In this document: in pieces, positions 24,837 through 34,535 of the stretch
Layout: each line of letters begins with the position of its first letter
How positions within the stretch are numbered: position 1 is the first letter of the stretch
NCBI GenBank assembly: GCA_015060205.1
Contig: SUYY01000001.1
Location: 1 to 64,000 of the forward strand
From: Bacteroidales bacterium
GTDB taxonomy: Bacteria > Bacteroidota > Bacteroidia > Bacteroidales > UBA932
Direction: 5' to 3'
DNA: 64,000 nucleotides
Translations under genes and position numbers: made by a program
The notes under the pieces: generated by a model
Seen by the model: the letters and a program-made list of their open reading frames with translations, nothing else
Databases searched by the model: none
What the model was told of the DNA's origin: nothing

Positions 24837-25175
24837 ATGGAACACATCGAACACATCAACAGGATTGAACTGCAGGGCATTGTAGGAACAGTCCGGACAA
24901 ACGAACACAACGGGAGCAAGGTAGCCAACTTCACCATGATCACCGACTTCCTTTACAAGACACGCGAGGGAAACGCTGTGAACGAAAGCATGTGGCACAA
25001 CATTGTAGCATGGAGTGGAAGAGATATCCGGAATCTCGAAAAAATCGAGAAGGGCGTACCGGTGCGTGTACTCGGCCGTCTGAGGACAAGCAGGTACACT
25101 TCGGCTGACGGGACGGAGAAGCAGTTCTACGAAGTCATGGCCAGCAAGGTGGAGGTCCTGACCGGGGAAAATTAG
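24837..25175 (+). CDS. ssb: Single-stranded DNA-binding protein (short form)
   Basis: The 112 residues form one OB fold: NRIELQGIVGTVRTNEHNGSKVANFTMITD, then ESMWHNIVAWSG and KGVPVRVLGRLRTSRYTSADG. SSB proteins protect single-stranded DNA and recruit repair and replication enzymes through an acidic C-terminal tip (DDDIPF-like). This protein ends VLTGEN, so that tip is absent. It may be a second, special-purpose SSB. The 290-base gap before it is A-rich and holds no other gene that I can see. Confidence 0.88.
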   Translation: MEHIEHINRIELQGIVGTVRTNEHNGSKVANFTMITDFLYKTREGNAVNESMWHNIVAWSGRDIRNLEKIEKGVPVRVLGRLRTSRYTSADGTEKQFYEVMASKVEVLTGEN

Positions 25176-25292
25176 AAGCAGGAGACTCTGACAAGCGTGC
25201 GAAGGGGCTGTCATGACAGGCAGCCTCTATTTCATTAAGTGACAATATATTCCCAAATAATGACATTGTAACATAATATTAGTACAAGTTAG

Positions 25293-25323
25293 TTGATTTT
25301 TGTAAATTTTGCTTGTACCTTTG
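25293..25323 (+). promoter_or_regulatory. Promoter of the pfl cluster
   Basis: TTG at 25293-25295, 20 bases, then TACCTTTG at 25316-25323 fits the Bacteroidetes consensus. The ORF-track start at 25313 overlaps it, so translation must begin later, at 25343. Confidence 0.7.
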
Positions 25324-25342
25324 CAGCAAAATTGTAAGGAAC

Positions 25343-27565
25343 ATGACACAGAAATTCAACGACGGCAGATGGAGCCACAAGATTGATGTTGCGGATTTCG
25401 TATACAGCAACATCACTCCTTATGACGGAGACGCAAGTTTCCTCGCAGGTGCAACTGAGCGCACCAAGAAACTTTGGAACAAATGTCTCGAGGCTATCGA
25501 GGAGGAAAGACAGAACGGAGGAGTACGTTCGATAGATGCAAAGACAATCTCTACTATCACCTCGCATGCGGCAGGTTATATAGACAAGGAGAACGAACTT
25601 ATCGTCGGACTTCAGACAGATGAACTTCTCAAGAGAGCAATCAAGCCTTTCGGAGGCTGGAAGGTTGTGGAGAAGGCCTGCATCGAAAACGGCGTTGAAC
25701 TTGACCCTGAGGTGAAGAAGATATTCACTCATTACAGAAAGACTCATAATGACGGAGTATTCGATGTATACACAGAGGAGATCAGGAAGTTCAGGTCACT
25801 CGGCTTCCTTACCGGTCTTCCTGACAACTATTCAAGAGGACGTATCATCGGCGACTACAGAAGACTTGCGCTTTATGGTGTAGACAGACTCATCGAGGCC
25901 AAGAAGGAAGACCTGAAGAACCTCACAGGTGCAATGACCCGTTCACGCATCACCCTCAGAGAGGAGGTTGCTGACCAGATCAAGGCTCTGGGCGAAATGA
26001 AGGTGCTCGGTTCATTCTACGGACTCGACCTGAGCAGACCTGCAAGAAACGCACAGGAGGCTGTACAGTGGGTTTACATGGCTTACCTTGCTGCAGTAAA
26101 GGAGCAGGATGGAGCCGCGATGTCACTCGGTAACGTATCTTCATTCCTCGACATCTACATCCAGTACGATCTTGACCATAACCTTATCGACGAGACATTC
26201 GCACAGGAACTCATCGACCAGTTCGTAATGAAACTGCGTATGGTGCGTCACCTCAGAATGCAGTCATACAACGATATCTTCGCAGGAGACCCTACATGGA
26301 TCACCGAGTCCATCGGAGGACGCTTCACAGGTGGTAAGAGCAAGGTGACAAAGACTTCGTTCCGTTTCCTCCAGACTCTTTACAACCTCGGACCTGCACC
26401 GGAGCCAAACATGACAGTTCTCTGGCATCCGCAACTCCCTGAGGGATTCAAGAAGTTCTGCGCACAGGTATCCATCGACACAAGTTCTGTTCAGTACGAG
26501 AACGACTCGCTCATGAGAATGGTAAGAGGTTGCGATGACTACGGTATCGCATGCTGCGTGTCATATCAGGCAATCGGAAAGGCCATCCAGTTCTTCGGAG
26601 CAAGAGCAAACCTCGCAAAGGCACTCCTGCTTGCAATCAACGGCGGACGTTGCGAGAACACCGGCACTCTGATGGTAGACGGAATCAAACCGCTCAGCAG
26701 CAACGTGCTCGACTTCGACGAGGTAATGGAGAACTACAAGAAGGTACTCCACCAGATTGCGCGCGTGTACAACGATACCATGAACATCATCCACTACATG
26801 CACGACAAGTATGACTACGAGAAGTCACAGATGGCCCTCATCGACACAAACCCTACAATCAACCTCGCATACGGTGTTGCAGGTCTGTCCATCGTAGCGG
26901 ACTCGCTTTCAGCAATCAAGCATGCAAAGGTGACTGCACGCAGAAATGCAGACGGTCTTACCGAGGGATTCGACATCGAGGGAGACTTCCCTAAGTTCGG
27001 TAACGACGATGACAGAGTTGACGTGATCGCACGTGATGTTGTAGGTTTCTTCAACACAGAACTCTGCTCACGCAAGGTATACAAGGATGCTCAGCCTACC
27101 CTCTCACTCCTCACCATCACATCAAACGTGATGTACGGTAAGAAGACAGGTGCTACTCCTGACGGAAGGGCAAAGGGCGTAGCATTCGCACCTGGAGCAA
27201 ACCCTATGCACGGACGTGACACCCACGGAGCAATCGCTTCCCTCTCATCTGTAGCAAAACTTGACTACCGCGAATCACAGGACGGTGTATCAAACACCTT
27301 CTCTATCGTACCTAAGTCACTCGGTCCTACAGATGAAGACAAGATAGACAACCTCATCACAATGATGGACGGCTACTTCACAAAGGGCGCACATCACCTC
27401 AACGTGAACGTACTCAACAGGGAAATGCTTGAGGACGCAATGGAGCATCCTGAGAAGTATCCTCAACTCACAATCCGTGTATCAGGCTACGCTGTGAACT
27501 TCACTAAACTCAGCCGTGAGCACCAACTTGAGGTTATCGCACGTACATTCCACGAATCACTTTAA
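25343..27565 (+). CDS. pflB: Formate C-acetyltransferase (pyruvate formate-lyase)
   Basis: PflB splits pyruvate with CoA into acetyl-CoA and formate in anaerobic metabolism using a glycyl radical. From the ATG at 25343 the protein has 740 residues ([16 protein letters not shown]). The two adjacent catalytic cysteines are at about 404-405 ([10 protein letters not shown]), and the glycyl-radical loop RVSGYAV places the Gly at about 715. The true PflB family, rather than a glycerol or choline lyase relative, is supported by this CC pair. The activase follows 31 bases later. Confidence 0.95.
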   Translation: MTQKFNDGRWSHKIDVADFVYSNITPYDGDASFLAGATERTKKLWNKCLEAIEEERQNGGVRSIDAKTISTITSHAAGYIDKENELIVGLQTDELLKRAIKPFGGWKVVEKACIENGVELDPEVKKIFTHYRKTHNDGVFDVYTEEIRKFRSLGFLTGLPDNYSRGRIIGDYRRLALYGVDRLIEAKKEDLKNLTGAMTRSRITLREEVADQIKALGEMKVLGSFYGLDLSRPARNAQEAVQWVYMAYLAAVKEQDGAAMSLGNVSSFLDIYIQYDLDHNLIDETFAQELIDQFVMKLRMVRHLRMQSYNDIFAGDPTWITESIGGRFTGGKSKVTKTSFRFLQTLYNLGPAPEPNMTVLWHPQLPEGFKKFCAQVSIDTSSVQYENDSLMRMVRGCDDYGIACCVSYQAIGKAIQFFGARANLAKALLLAINGGRCENTGTLMVDGIKPLSSNVLDFDEVMENYKKVLHQIARVYNDTMNIIHYMHDKYDYEKSQMALIDTNPTINLAYGVAGLSIVADSLSAIKHAKVTARRNADGLTEGFDIEGDFPKFGNDDDRVDVIARDVVGFFNTELCSRKVYKDAQPTLSLLTITSNVMYGKKTGATPDGRAKGVAFAPGANPMHGRDTHGAIASLSSVAKLDYRESQDGVSNTFSIVPKSLGPTDEDKIDNLITMMDGYFTKGAHHLNVNVLNREMLEDAMEHPEKYPQLTIRVSGYAVNFTKLSREHQLEVIARTFHESL

Positions 27566-27567
27566 TG

Positions 27568-27592
27568 TCATCCCCGACAAGTTCGGGGATCT
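27568..27592. repeat. GTCATCCCCGA..TCGGGGATCT hairpin element, copy 2
   Basis: The element begins two bases after the pflB stop and ends four bases before the pflA ATG, filling the intergenic gap. Its stem may affect the relative expression of pflA, and it matches copy 1 at 20649. Confidence 0.7.
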
Positions 27593-27596
27593 CACT

Positions 27597-28322
27597 ATGA
27601 TAAAAGTACACTCATACGAATCTATGGGAACATACGACGGGCCAGGTCTGAGGCTCGTCGTATTTCTTCAAGGCTGCCCGTTCCGCTGCCTTTACTGCGC
27701 CAACCCCGACACAATCGCCTTTGAAGGAGGTACTCCGACAGAAACCGAGGAGGTTGTCAGGATGGCTGTCAACCAGAAGCCTTTCTTCGGGAAAAGAGGT
27801 GGAGTCACATTCTCCGGAGGTGAACCCACCAGTCAGGCACAAGGACTGATTCCTCTTGTGGACAGTCTGCATGCAGAAGGTATAAACGTATGCATAGACA
27901 CCAACGGAGGCGTATGGAATCCGGCAGTGGAGGAACTTCTGAACAAGGTGGACCTGGTCCTTCTTGACGTGAAGCAGTTCAACAACGACCGCCACGAAAA
28001 TCTGACCGGAAGGAGCAACACCAGGACACTGGAAACAGCCAGGTGGCTTGAGGACAACGGGAAACCGTTCTGGCTCAGATATGTCCTTGTTCCCGGAATC
28101 AGCGACTTTGAAGAAGACATAAGGTCCTTGGGAGAGCATTTCAAGGGCTATGAAATGATCAAGAGGGTCGAAATACTCCCATACCATACCCTTGGAATCC
28201 ACAAGTACGAATCAATGGGACAGGAATATCCTCTGAAAGACACAAAGACCAACACACCGGAGCAGATAGAAAAGGCAAAGGCTCTTTTCGACGAATACTT
28301 CGATTGCGTCATGGTAAACTGA
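27597..28322 (+). CDS. pflA: Pyruvate formate-lyase-activating enzyme
   Basis: PflA is a radical-SAM enzyme that creates the glycyl radical on PflB. I use ATG 27597 (MIKVHSYESMGTYDGPGLR); the longer ORF-track form reads backward through pflB and the hairpin element. The 4Fe-4S motif GCPFRCLYC gives cysteines 27, 31 and 34, followed by TFSGGEPTSQAQGL. With 241 residues its length is normal and it lacks the extra ferredoxin insert found in glycerol dehydratase activases. Confidence 0.95.
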   Translation: MIKVHSYESMGTYDGPGLRLVVFLQGCPFRCLYCANPDTIAFEGGTPTETEEVVRMAVNQKPFFGKRGGVTFSGGEPTSQAQGLIPLVDSLHAEGINVCIDTNGGVWNPAVEELLNKVDLVLLDVKQFNNDRHENLTGRSNTRTLETARWLEDNGKPFWLRYVLVPGISDFEEDIRSLGEHFKGYEMIKRVEILPYHTLGIHKYESMGQEYPLKDTKTNTPEQIEKAKALFDEYFDCVMVN

Positions 28323-28328
28323 TGACTT

Positions 28329-29840
28329 ATGCTTAGAAAAACACGTATTACGATTGCCGTCATATTCTTCCTGGGCATCACACTTATGTTTCTGGACTTC
28401 ACAGGAGGAGTGCATGCATTTTTAGGATGGATGGCAAAGATACAGTTCCTGCCCGCTGTTCTCGCAGCGAACACACTCGTGGTAGCAGGACTTGTTCTTG
28501 TAACCGCCCTTTTCGGAAGAGTTTACTGCTCGGTGATATGTCCTCTGGGCATATTGCAGGATATCATATCCTGGACAAGAGGCAGGCTTAAGAAAAAGAA
28601 CAGATTCCGTTTCAGATATACTCCGGAGAAGAAATGGCTCCGATACGTAATTCTGGCAGCGTTTGTCCCGACCCTTGCCTTGGGTGCTCACTCCATCGCA
28701 ATCCTCATTGCACCATACAGCGCATACGGCAGGATAGCAGGCAATCTGTTTGCACCTGTATACCAATGGGGCAACAATCTTCTGGCATATATTGCGGAAA
28801 GAGCGGACAGTTATGCTTTCTACAGCACTGAGGTATGGCTCAAGTCGCTGCCTTCGCTGATTGTGGCTTCGGTGACACTTGTGGTCATATTCCTGTTCGC
28901 ATGGTTTGGAGGCAGAAACTACTGCAACACCGTATGTCCGGTGGGCACCATTCTCGGATTCTTTTCAAGACGGAGCATCTTTGCCCCAGTGATCGACACA
29001 GAAAAATGCAGGAACTGCGGATTATGCGGCCGCCAGTGCAAGTCTTCATGCATAGATATGGAGAATCACGCGATAGACTACAGCAGATGTGTAGTCTGCA
29101 TGGATTGCCTCGACAACTGCAAGGAGGGAGCGATAAAATATGCATTACGTACAAGACGGCATGGAGAGTCCGGGAAAAACGCGAAGGCATCAGACGGTCA
29201 TGCTTCACCTGATGGGAAGGATTCCGGCAGACGAGCATTCATAGCGACAGCACTGCTGACGGGAGGAGCACTTGTATCTGAGGCCCGCAGAAAAAAGATA
29301 CCGGCTCTGGTGAGGACACCGCAGAAACATGAAAGACAGACTCCTGTGGTTCCTGCCGGCGCACTCAGTCTGAAAAATTTCGCAGACCGCTGCACAGGCT
29401 GCCAGTTATGCGTAAGTGCCTGCCCGAACAAGGTACTCAGGCCATCGTCTTCGCTTGAGACCCTCCTGCAGCCGGAAATGTCATATGAAAAGGGATATTG
29501 CCGTCCTGAATGTACTGCGTGCTCTGACGTATGCCCTGCAGGTGCCATAAGACCTGTAAGCATTGAGGAGAAATCATCGATACAGATAGGTCACGCAGTG
29601 GTCAATCTCGATATCTGCGTAGTGAATACCGATGGTGTGGACTGCGGAAACTGCGCGAGACATTGCCCGGCCGGGGCGATAAGCATGGTCAGGAAGAATC
29701 CTCAGGACATGCTGTCTGCACTGATTCCCGCAGTCGACGAAGAAAGGTGCATAGGATGTGGAGCATGTGAAAATCTGTGCCCTGCGAGACCATTGTCGGC
29801 AATACATGTAGAAGGACATGAGGTACACAAAATGATCTGA
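28329..29840 (+). CDS. Membrane polyferredoxin (NapH/MauN-like 4Fe-4S protein)
   Basis: The N-terminal half has about four or five membrane segments with two CP motifs (CSVICPLGILQ and CNTVCPVGTILG), as in NapH-type quinol oxidoreductases. A ferredoxin pair follows (CRNCGLCGRQCKSSC, CVVCMDCLDNCKEGA). After an RRAFIATALLTGG stretch come four more cluster motifs (CTGCQLCVSACP, CTACSDVCP, CGNCARHCP, CIGCGACENLCP). It probably moves electrons between quinones and a soluble partner. It starts six bases after pflA and is followed after one base by the Tat aldo/keto reductase, so all four genes look like one operon. Confidence 0.85.
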   Translation: MLRKTRITIAVIFFLGITLMFLDFTGGVHAFLGWMAKIQFLPAVLAANTLVVAGLVLVTALFGRVYCSVICPLGILQDIISWTRGRLKKKNRFRFRYTPEKKWLRYVILAAFVPTLALGAHSIAILIAPYSAYGRIAGNLFAPVYQWGNNLLAYIAERADSYAFYSTEVWLKSLPSLIVASVTLVVIFLFAWFGGRNYCNTVCPVGTILGFFSRRSIFAPVIDTEKCRNCGLCGRQCKSSCIDMENHAIDYSRCVVCMDCLDNCKEGAIKYALRTRRHGESGKNAKASDGHASPDGKDSGRRAFIATALLTGGALVSEARRKKIPALVRTPQKHERQTPVVPAGALSLKNFADRCTGCQLCVSACPNKVLRPSSSLETLLQPEMSYEKGYCRPECTACSDVCPAGAIRPVSIEEKSSIQIGHAVVNLDICVVNTDGVDCGNCARHCPAGAISMVRKNPQDMLSALIPAVDEERCIGCGACENLCPARPLSAIHVEGHEVHKMI

Positions 29841-29841
29841 T

Positions 29842-31158
29842 ATGGACAGAAGGGATTTTCTCAAGATAGCAGGAGTCTCTGCGGCGGCAGGATTCGCTCC
29901 CGGATGCAACCGGTCGGAAAAGGCCGGAAAAGGCGACATGACATACCGCATCAATCCCGGCAATGGAGACAAGATAAGCATTCTGGGATACGGATGCATG
30001 AGATGGCCGGTGACTAAAGATGAAAACGGAAAGGAAATCGTGGATCAGGAAGGTGCGAACCGCCTGGTAGATTATGCGCTGGAACATGGTGTGAACTATT
30101 TCGACGCCGCCCCGATGTACCACAACGGAGATTGCGAACGGGTTACCGGCATCGCACTGAGCAGACATCCTCGTGAGAGTTATTATATCGCGACCAAACT
30201 GTCAAACTTCAGGGACTGTTCGAAAGAAGCGTCAATGAAGATGTATCACGACTCGTTCAAGGACCTGCAGACGGACTACATCGACTACTACCTCCTTCAT
30301 TCTCTGGGTAGAATCGAGGATTTCAACAGACGTTACCTGGATAACGGCATGATCGATTTCCTTCTCGAGGAGCGCAAGGCAGGACGCATCCGCAATCTGG
30401 GATTCTCGTTCCACGGAAGCAAGGAAGGATTCGACCAGTTGATCGCACTGCATGATAAATACCATTGGGATTTCGTGCAGATACAACTTAACTATGTAGA
30501 CTGGACACATGCCTCATCCAGAAATACAGATGCAAAATACCTTCAGAGTGAACTTGACAGCAGAGGCATTCCTTCAATCATCATGGAGCCGCTTCTGGGT
30601 GGAAGACTTGCAAGACTGCCGAAACATCTTGCCGACAGGCTGAAGGAGCGCGAGCCGCAGAAAAGCATCGCATCCTGGGCATTCCGGTTTGCCGGCACTC
30701 CGGAAGGGGTGATATGCGTTCTGAGCGGGATGACATATATGGAACATCTTCAGGACAATCTGAGTACTTTCTCTCCTTTAAGGCCCATGTCGGAGAGCGA
30801 AATCGCCTTCATGGATGAGACTGCGGAACTGATGGAAAAATACCCGGTGATAGGATGTACCGCCTGCCAGTACTGCATGCCTTGTCCATACGGAATAGAT
30901 ATTCCCGGAATATTCACTCATTACAACAAATGCGTCAATGAAGGATTTATCGCAGGAAGTCCCGAATCAGAGAATTACAGGAAGGCCCGAAGAGCATATC
31001 TGGTCAGTTATGGCAGGGCTATAGAGGAATTCAGTCAGGCAGACAGATGCATCGGCTGCAACAGATGCATGAGCAAATGTCCGCAAGGACTGAACATTCC
31101 TTCTGAAATCCGTCGTATAGACAAGTATATCGAAGATTTACGAAGAAATAAATTTTAA
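29842..31158 (+). CDS. Tat-exported aldo/keto reductase with C-terminal 4Fe-4S domain
   Basis: The twin-arginine signal MDRRDFLKIAGVSAAAGFAPGC suggests folded export, possibly with lipidation. An AKR barrel follows: GYGCMRWP, NYFDAAPMYHNGD (Asp and Tyr), YYIATKLSN (Lys) and YYLLHSLG (His) give the catalytic tetrad. The C-terminus carries CTACQYCMPCPYGIDIPG and CIGCNRCMSKCPQGLNIP ferredoxin-type motifs. Such AKR-ferredoxin proteins are common in anaerobes, with unknown substrates. Together with the preceding polyferredoxin it could form an envelope redox module next to pyruvate formate-lyase. Confidence 0.85.
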   Translation: MDRRDFLKIAGVSAAAGFAPGCNRSEKAGKGDMTYRINPGNGDKISILGYGCMRWPVTKDENGKEIVDQEGANRLVDYALEHGVNYFDAAPMYHNGDCERVTGIALSRHPRESYYIATKLSNFRDCSKEASMKMYHDSFKDLQTDYIDYYLLHSLGRIEDFNRRYLDNGMIDFLLEERKAGRIRNLGFSFHGSKEGFDQLIALHDKYHWDFVQIQLNYVDWTHASSRNTDAKYLQSELDSRGIPSIIMEPLLGGRLARLPKHLADRLKEREPQKSIASWAFRFAGTPEGVICVLSGMTYMEHLQDNLSTFSPLRPMSESEIAFMDETAELMEKYPVIGCTACQYCMPCPYGIDIPGIFTHYNKCVNEGFIAGSPESENYRKARRAYLVSYGRAIEEFSQADRCIGCNRCMSKCPQGLNIPSEIRRIDKYIEDLRRNKF

Positions 31159-31176
31159 ATTTAGGTAATAATTTCG

Positions 31177-31232
31177 TAAATTTGCGGGTTAGCGATTTCT
31201 CTCTCTAAAAGAGAACGCCAACCCGCAAATTT
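31177..31232. promoter_or_regulatory. Inverted repeat overlapping the susC promoter
   Basis: TAAATTTG at 31177-31184 fits the -7 consensus. The arms AAATTTGCGGGTTAGCG (31178-31194) and 31216-31232 are inverted copies with one mismatch, 21 bases apart. The right arm therefore contains a mirror-image half of the -7 element. It could be an operator, or the terminator of the upstream operon. Confidence 0.55.
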
Positions 31233-31259
31233 CATTGAAAACAACATCTAAACAACCGA

Positions 31260-34200
31260 ATGAAATATTTCAGACTAACACTTGCCGTCATGGCAATGCT
31301 TGTGCTGTCGGTCAGTGCATTAGCACAGAATCTCACAGTGACAGGAGTCGTGACGGATTCATCCACCGGTCTGGGAGTACCTTTTGCCGGAGTGATGGTA
31401 AAGGGAACGACCACCGGTACAGTCACCGACATGGACGGTTTATACTCAATCTCCGTTCCATCCGACGGTATTCTGGTCTTCTCCTCAATCGGATACAAGG
31501 AACAGGAAGTATCTGTGGCAGGCAAGGACAAGCATGACATCCTGCTCGTCCCTGACACGGAGACCATCGAAGAGACAATCGTCGTAGCCTTCGGTACCGC
31601 GACCAAGGAATCCTTTACAGGATCCGCAACCGTGGTGAAGTCGTCGGATATCGCCAAGACCCAGTCATCAGACGTGACCCGCGCCCTTGAAGGAGTTGTG
31701 GCAGGCGTTCAGATGACCACTTCATCAGGTTCTCTCGGACAGTCTCCTAGCATCATGGTCCGCGGTATCAGTTCCATGTCGGCAGGTACAGCGCCTTTGT
31801 ACGTGGTGGACGGAATCCCTTACAGCGGAGACATGAACAACATCAACTCCGCCGACATCGAATCGATGACAGTGCTCAAGGATGCCGCATCAAATGCCCT
31901 TTACGGAGCACGTGGAGCAAACGGTGTCATCATGATCACCACAAAGAAGGCAAAGAGGGGGGACGCTGTGATAAACGTGGATGCAAAATGGGGACTCAAC
32001 ACAAAGGCCCTCAAGGACTATGATGTAATCACTGATCCAGGTCAGTACTACGAAGTATACTACTCTGCACTCCGCAACTATTATGAACGCCCTGACCCGA
32101 CTGTAGACGAGGACGGAAACATACACTACACCCCCGGACTCACTCCTTCACAGGCACATATCAAGGCAAACCAGACCATAGCAGGAAGCACAAGTGCCGG
32201 CGGTCTGGGATATATCGTATATGACGTCCCTGCAGGTCAGTCCCTGATCGGAAGCAACGGAAGGCTCAACCCTAATGCCACTCTGGGCCGCGTAGTAGGA
32301 TATGGTGACGACATGTACCTCCTCACCCCTGACAGTTGGCTTGACGAGGCATATCACAACTCCCTCCGTCAGGAATACAATGTGAGCATATCGGGAAGCG
32401 GTGAGAAGATTTCGGTACTCGCATCATTCGGATATCTGAACAACAAGGGTATCATCGATGGCGCAGACATGTACAGATACACCGCACGACTCAGGGCGGA
32501 CTATCAGGCAAAGAACTGGCTCAAGATCGGTGCAAACATCTCATACACCAACTACAACTGGAACAACGGAAACACCGACGAGGGAGCAGGCAATTCGACC
32601 GGCAACATATTCGCGATCGCAACCAACATCGCTCCTATATACCCTATCTACCTCAGGAATGCCGACGGTACCATCAAGACCGACAAATACGGTTATAGAA
32701 GATATGACTATGGAGAAGGCTCCAACGGTGGAATGATCCGTCCGTATCTGGGCAACTCCAATGCCCTTCAGGGGGCCATCCTCGACAAGAACAACGCCGA
32801 AGGCAACGCAGTCAACGGTACTGCATATGCCGAAGTCAGGTTCCTCAAGGACTTCACGTTCACGTTCAATGCCGGTCTCGGAGTCGATGAAACCAGAAGT
32901 ACGTCGATAATGAACAAGTACTACGGCATGGCTGCGTCCGTGGGAGGTATGATAAGCAAGTCACACGCAAGGTCATTCTACATGAACCTCCAGCAGTTGC
33001 TGAACTGGAAGAAGACGTTTGGCGGAGTCCACAACGTGAGCGTCCTTCTGGGACACGAGAACTACTCATCGAAATCATTCGGTCTGAGTGCAGCAAAGAG
33101 CCAGATGTTCTCAATGGACAATGACGAACTCAACGGTGCGGTGGTGGACAGCAAGAACGCATCTTCCACTGCCGGTGAGTACAACAACGAAGGATATTTC
33201 ATCCGCGCACAATATGACTATGCCAACAGGATATTCGGTAGCGTGTCATATCGCCGCGACGCATCATCCAGATTCCATCCTGACCACAGATGGGGTAACT
33301 TCTGGTCACTCGGCGGAGGATGGCTCATAAACCAGGAGCAGTGGTTCCCTCAACTTCCTTGGCTTGACATGCTGAAGATCAAGGCTTCCATCGGTTCTCA
33401 AGGTAACGACAACATCGGAAACTATCTCTACACTGACACCTATACCCTGAGCAACAACCAGGACAGCCCTGCAATCAGTTTCGGAGTAAAGGGTAACAAG
33501 GAAATCACCTGGGAGACGAACACCAACTTCAACGCAGGTATCGACTTCGAAGTCCTGACAGGAAGGATATCCGGTACAGTGGAGTATTTCTACAGAAAGA
33601 CATCCGACATGCTTTTCTGGTTCACCACTCCGGTATCTCTCGGTTACAGCGGATACTATGACAATATCGGCGACATGCGAAACTCCGGTGTCGAGATGTC
33701 CGCAAACATAGGCCTCTACAGGAATCAGAACATCAACTGGAACTTCTATTTCAACCTGACTCACTACACCAACAAGATCACCATGCTTCCTGACGACAAG
33801 AAGACAAAGACTGTCGAGGGATATGAGGGATATGCAAACGGCACGCGCTATGTCGGAGAAGGTCTTCCGTTGAACACATTCTACATCCCTAAATATGCAG
33901 GGGTTGACAAGGAGACAGGAAAGTCCATGTGGTACTATGACAAGACAGCCAAGGACGGAACTGTGACAAGGGAAACTACAACCGAATACTCGAAAGCCAC
34001 ACAATATCTCTGCGGAGCGCCTACTCCGGACCTGTATGGCGGTTTCGGAACATCCATAGACTTCTACGGCTTCGACTTCTCGGCTTCGTTCACCTACTCG
34101 ATAGGTGGTCTGTCCTATGATTCCGGATATGCAGGTTTCATGGGTTCTCCAACATCCGCCGGAGTCGGCACCAACTTCCACAAGGACGTTCTCAAGGCAT

Positions 34201-34517
34201 GGACACCAGGAAACAACGGTTCTGACATCCCACGTTTCCAGTATCAGGACCAGTACAGTGCAAGCGAATCAGACCGTTTCCTTACTGACGCAAGTTACCT
34301 GAACTTCCAGAATGCTCAACTGGGCTACACCCTTCCTGAAAGAGTTGTCAGAAAACTGTTCATATCGAGACTGAGAATATATGTGGCATGTGACAATATC
34401 GTCTACTGGTCGCGCAGACAGGGCTTCGACCCTCGATTCAGTTTCTCCGGAAGCACGAACTCAGCGGTCAACTCTCCTGTAAGGACAGTTTCCGGAGGTA
34501 TCAACCTGACATTCTAA
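31260..34517 (+). CDS. SusC/RagA-family TonB-dependent outer-membrane transporter
   Basis: The 1085-residue protein has a signal peptide (MKYFRLTLAVMAMLVLSVSALAQ), a CarboxypepD-like domain (VTGVVTDSSTGLGVPFAGVMVKGT), a TonB box region and a plug domain. The SusC plug signature is present (IMVRGISSMSAGTAPLYVVDGIP, LKDAASNALYGARGANGVIMITTKK), followed by a large barrel that ends in SGGINLTF. It imports a ligand captured by the SusD partner encoded next, with energy from ExbBD-TonB; such genes lie at 59.4-61.3 kb. The substrate is probably peptide, given the protease in the locus. RagA of Porphyromonas is a peptide-importing relative. Confidence 0.95.
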   Translation: MKYFRLTLAVMAMLVLSVSALAQNLTVTGVVTDSSTGLGVPFAGVMVKGTTTGTVTDMDGLYSISVPSDGILVFSSIGYKEQEVSVAGKDKHDILLVPDTETIEETIVVAFGTATKESFTGSATVVKSSDIAKTQSSDVTRALEGVVAGVQMTTSSGSLGQSPSIMVRGISSMSAGTAPLYVVDGIPYSGDMNNINSADIESMTVLKDAASNALYGARGANGVIMITTKKAKRGDAVINVDAKWGLNTKALKDYDVITDPGQYYEVYYSALRNYYERPDPTVDEDGNIHYTPGLTPSQAHIKANQTIAGSTSAGGLGYIVYDVPAGQSLIGSNGRLNPNATLGRVVGYGDDMYLLTPDSWLDEAYHNSLRQEYNVSISGSGEKISVLASFGYLNNKGIIDGADMYRYTARLRADYQAKNWLKIGANISYTNYNWNNGNTDEGAGNSTGNIFAIATNIAPIYPIYLRNADGTIKTDKYGYRRYDYGEGSNGGMIRPYLGNSNALQGAILDKNNAEGNAVNGTAYAEVRFLKDFTFTFNAGLGVDETRSTSIMNKYYGMAASVGGMISKSHARSFYMNLQQLLNWKKTFGGVHNVSVLLGHENYSSKSFGLSAAKSQMFSMDNDELNGAVVDSKNASSTAGEYNNEGYFIRAQYDYANRIFGSVSYRRDASSRFHPDHRWGNFWSLGGGWLINQEQWFPQLPWLDMLKIKASIGSQGNDNIGNYLYTDTYTLSNNQDSPAISFGVKGNKEITWETNTNFNAGIDFEVLTGRISGTVEYFYRKTSDMLFWFTTPVSLGYSGYYDNIGDMRNSGVEMSANIGLYRNQNINWNFYFNLTHYTNKITMLPDDKKTKTVEGYEGYANGTRYVGEGLPLNTFYIPKYAGVDKETGKSMWYYDKTAKDGTVTRETTTEYSKATQYLCGAPTPDLYGGFGTSIDFYGFDFSASFTYSIGGLSYDSGYAGFMGSPTSAGVGTNFHKDVLKAWTPGNNGSDIPRFQYQDQYSASESDRFLTDASYLNFQNAQLGYTLPERVVRKLFISRLRIYVACDNIVYWSRRQGFDPRFSFSGSTNSAVNSPVRTVSGGINLTF

Positions 34518-34535
34518 ACAAGAAAAACAGACATA

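Noticed and set aside
31177-31232. Invertible promoter (phase-variable switch)
   Set aside because: The arms are only 21 bases apart and the -7 box is inside an arm, so inversion would not change promoter direction; no invertase gene is nearby.
33306-34181. 291-residue minus-strand ORF
   Set aside because: It lies antisense inside the SusC gene with no start signal or domain.
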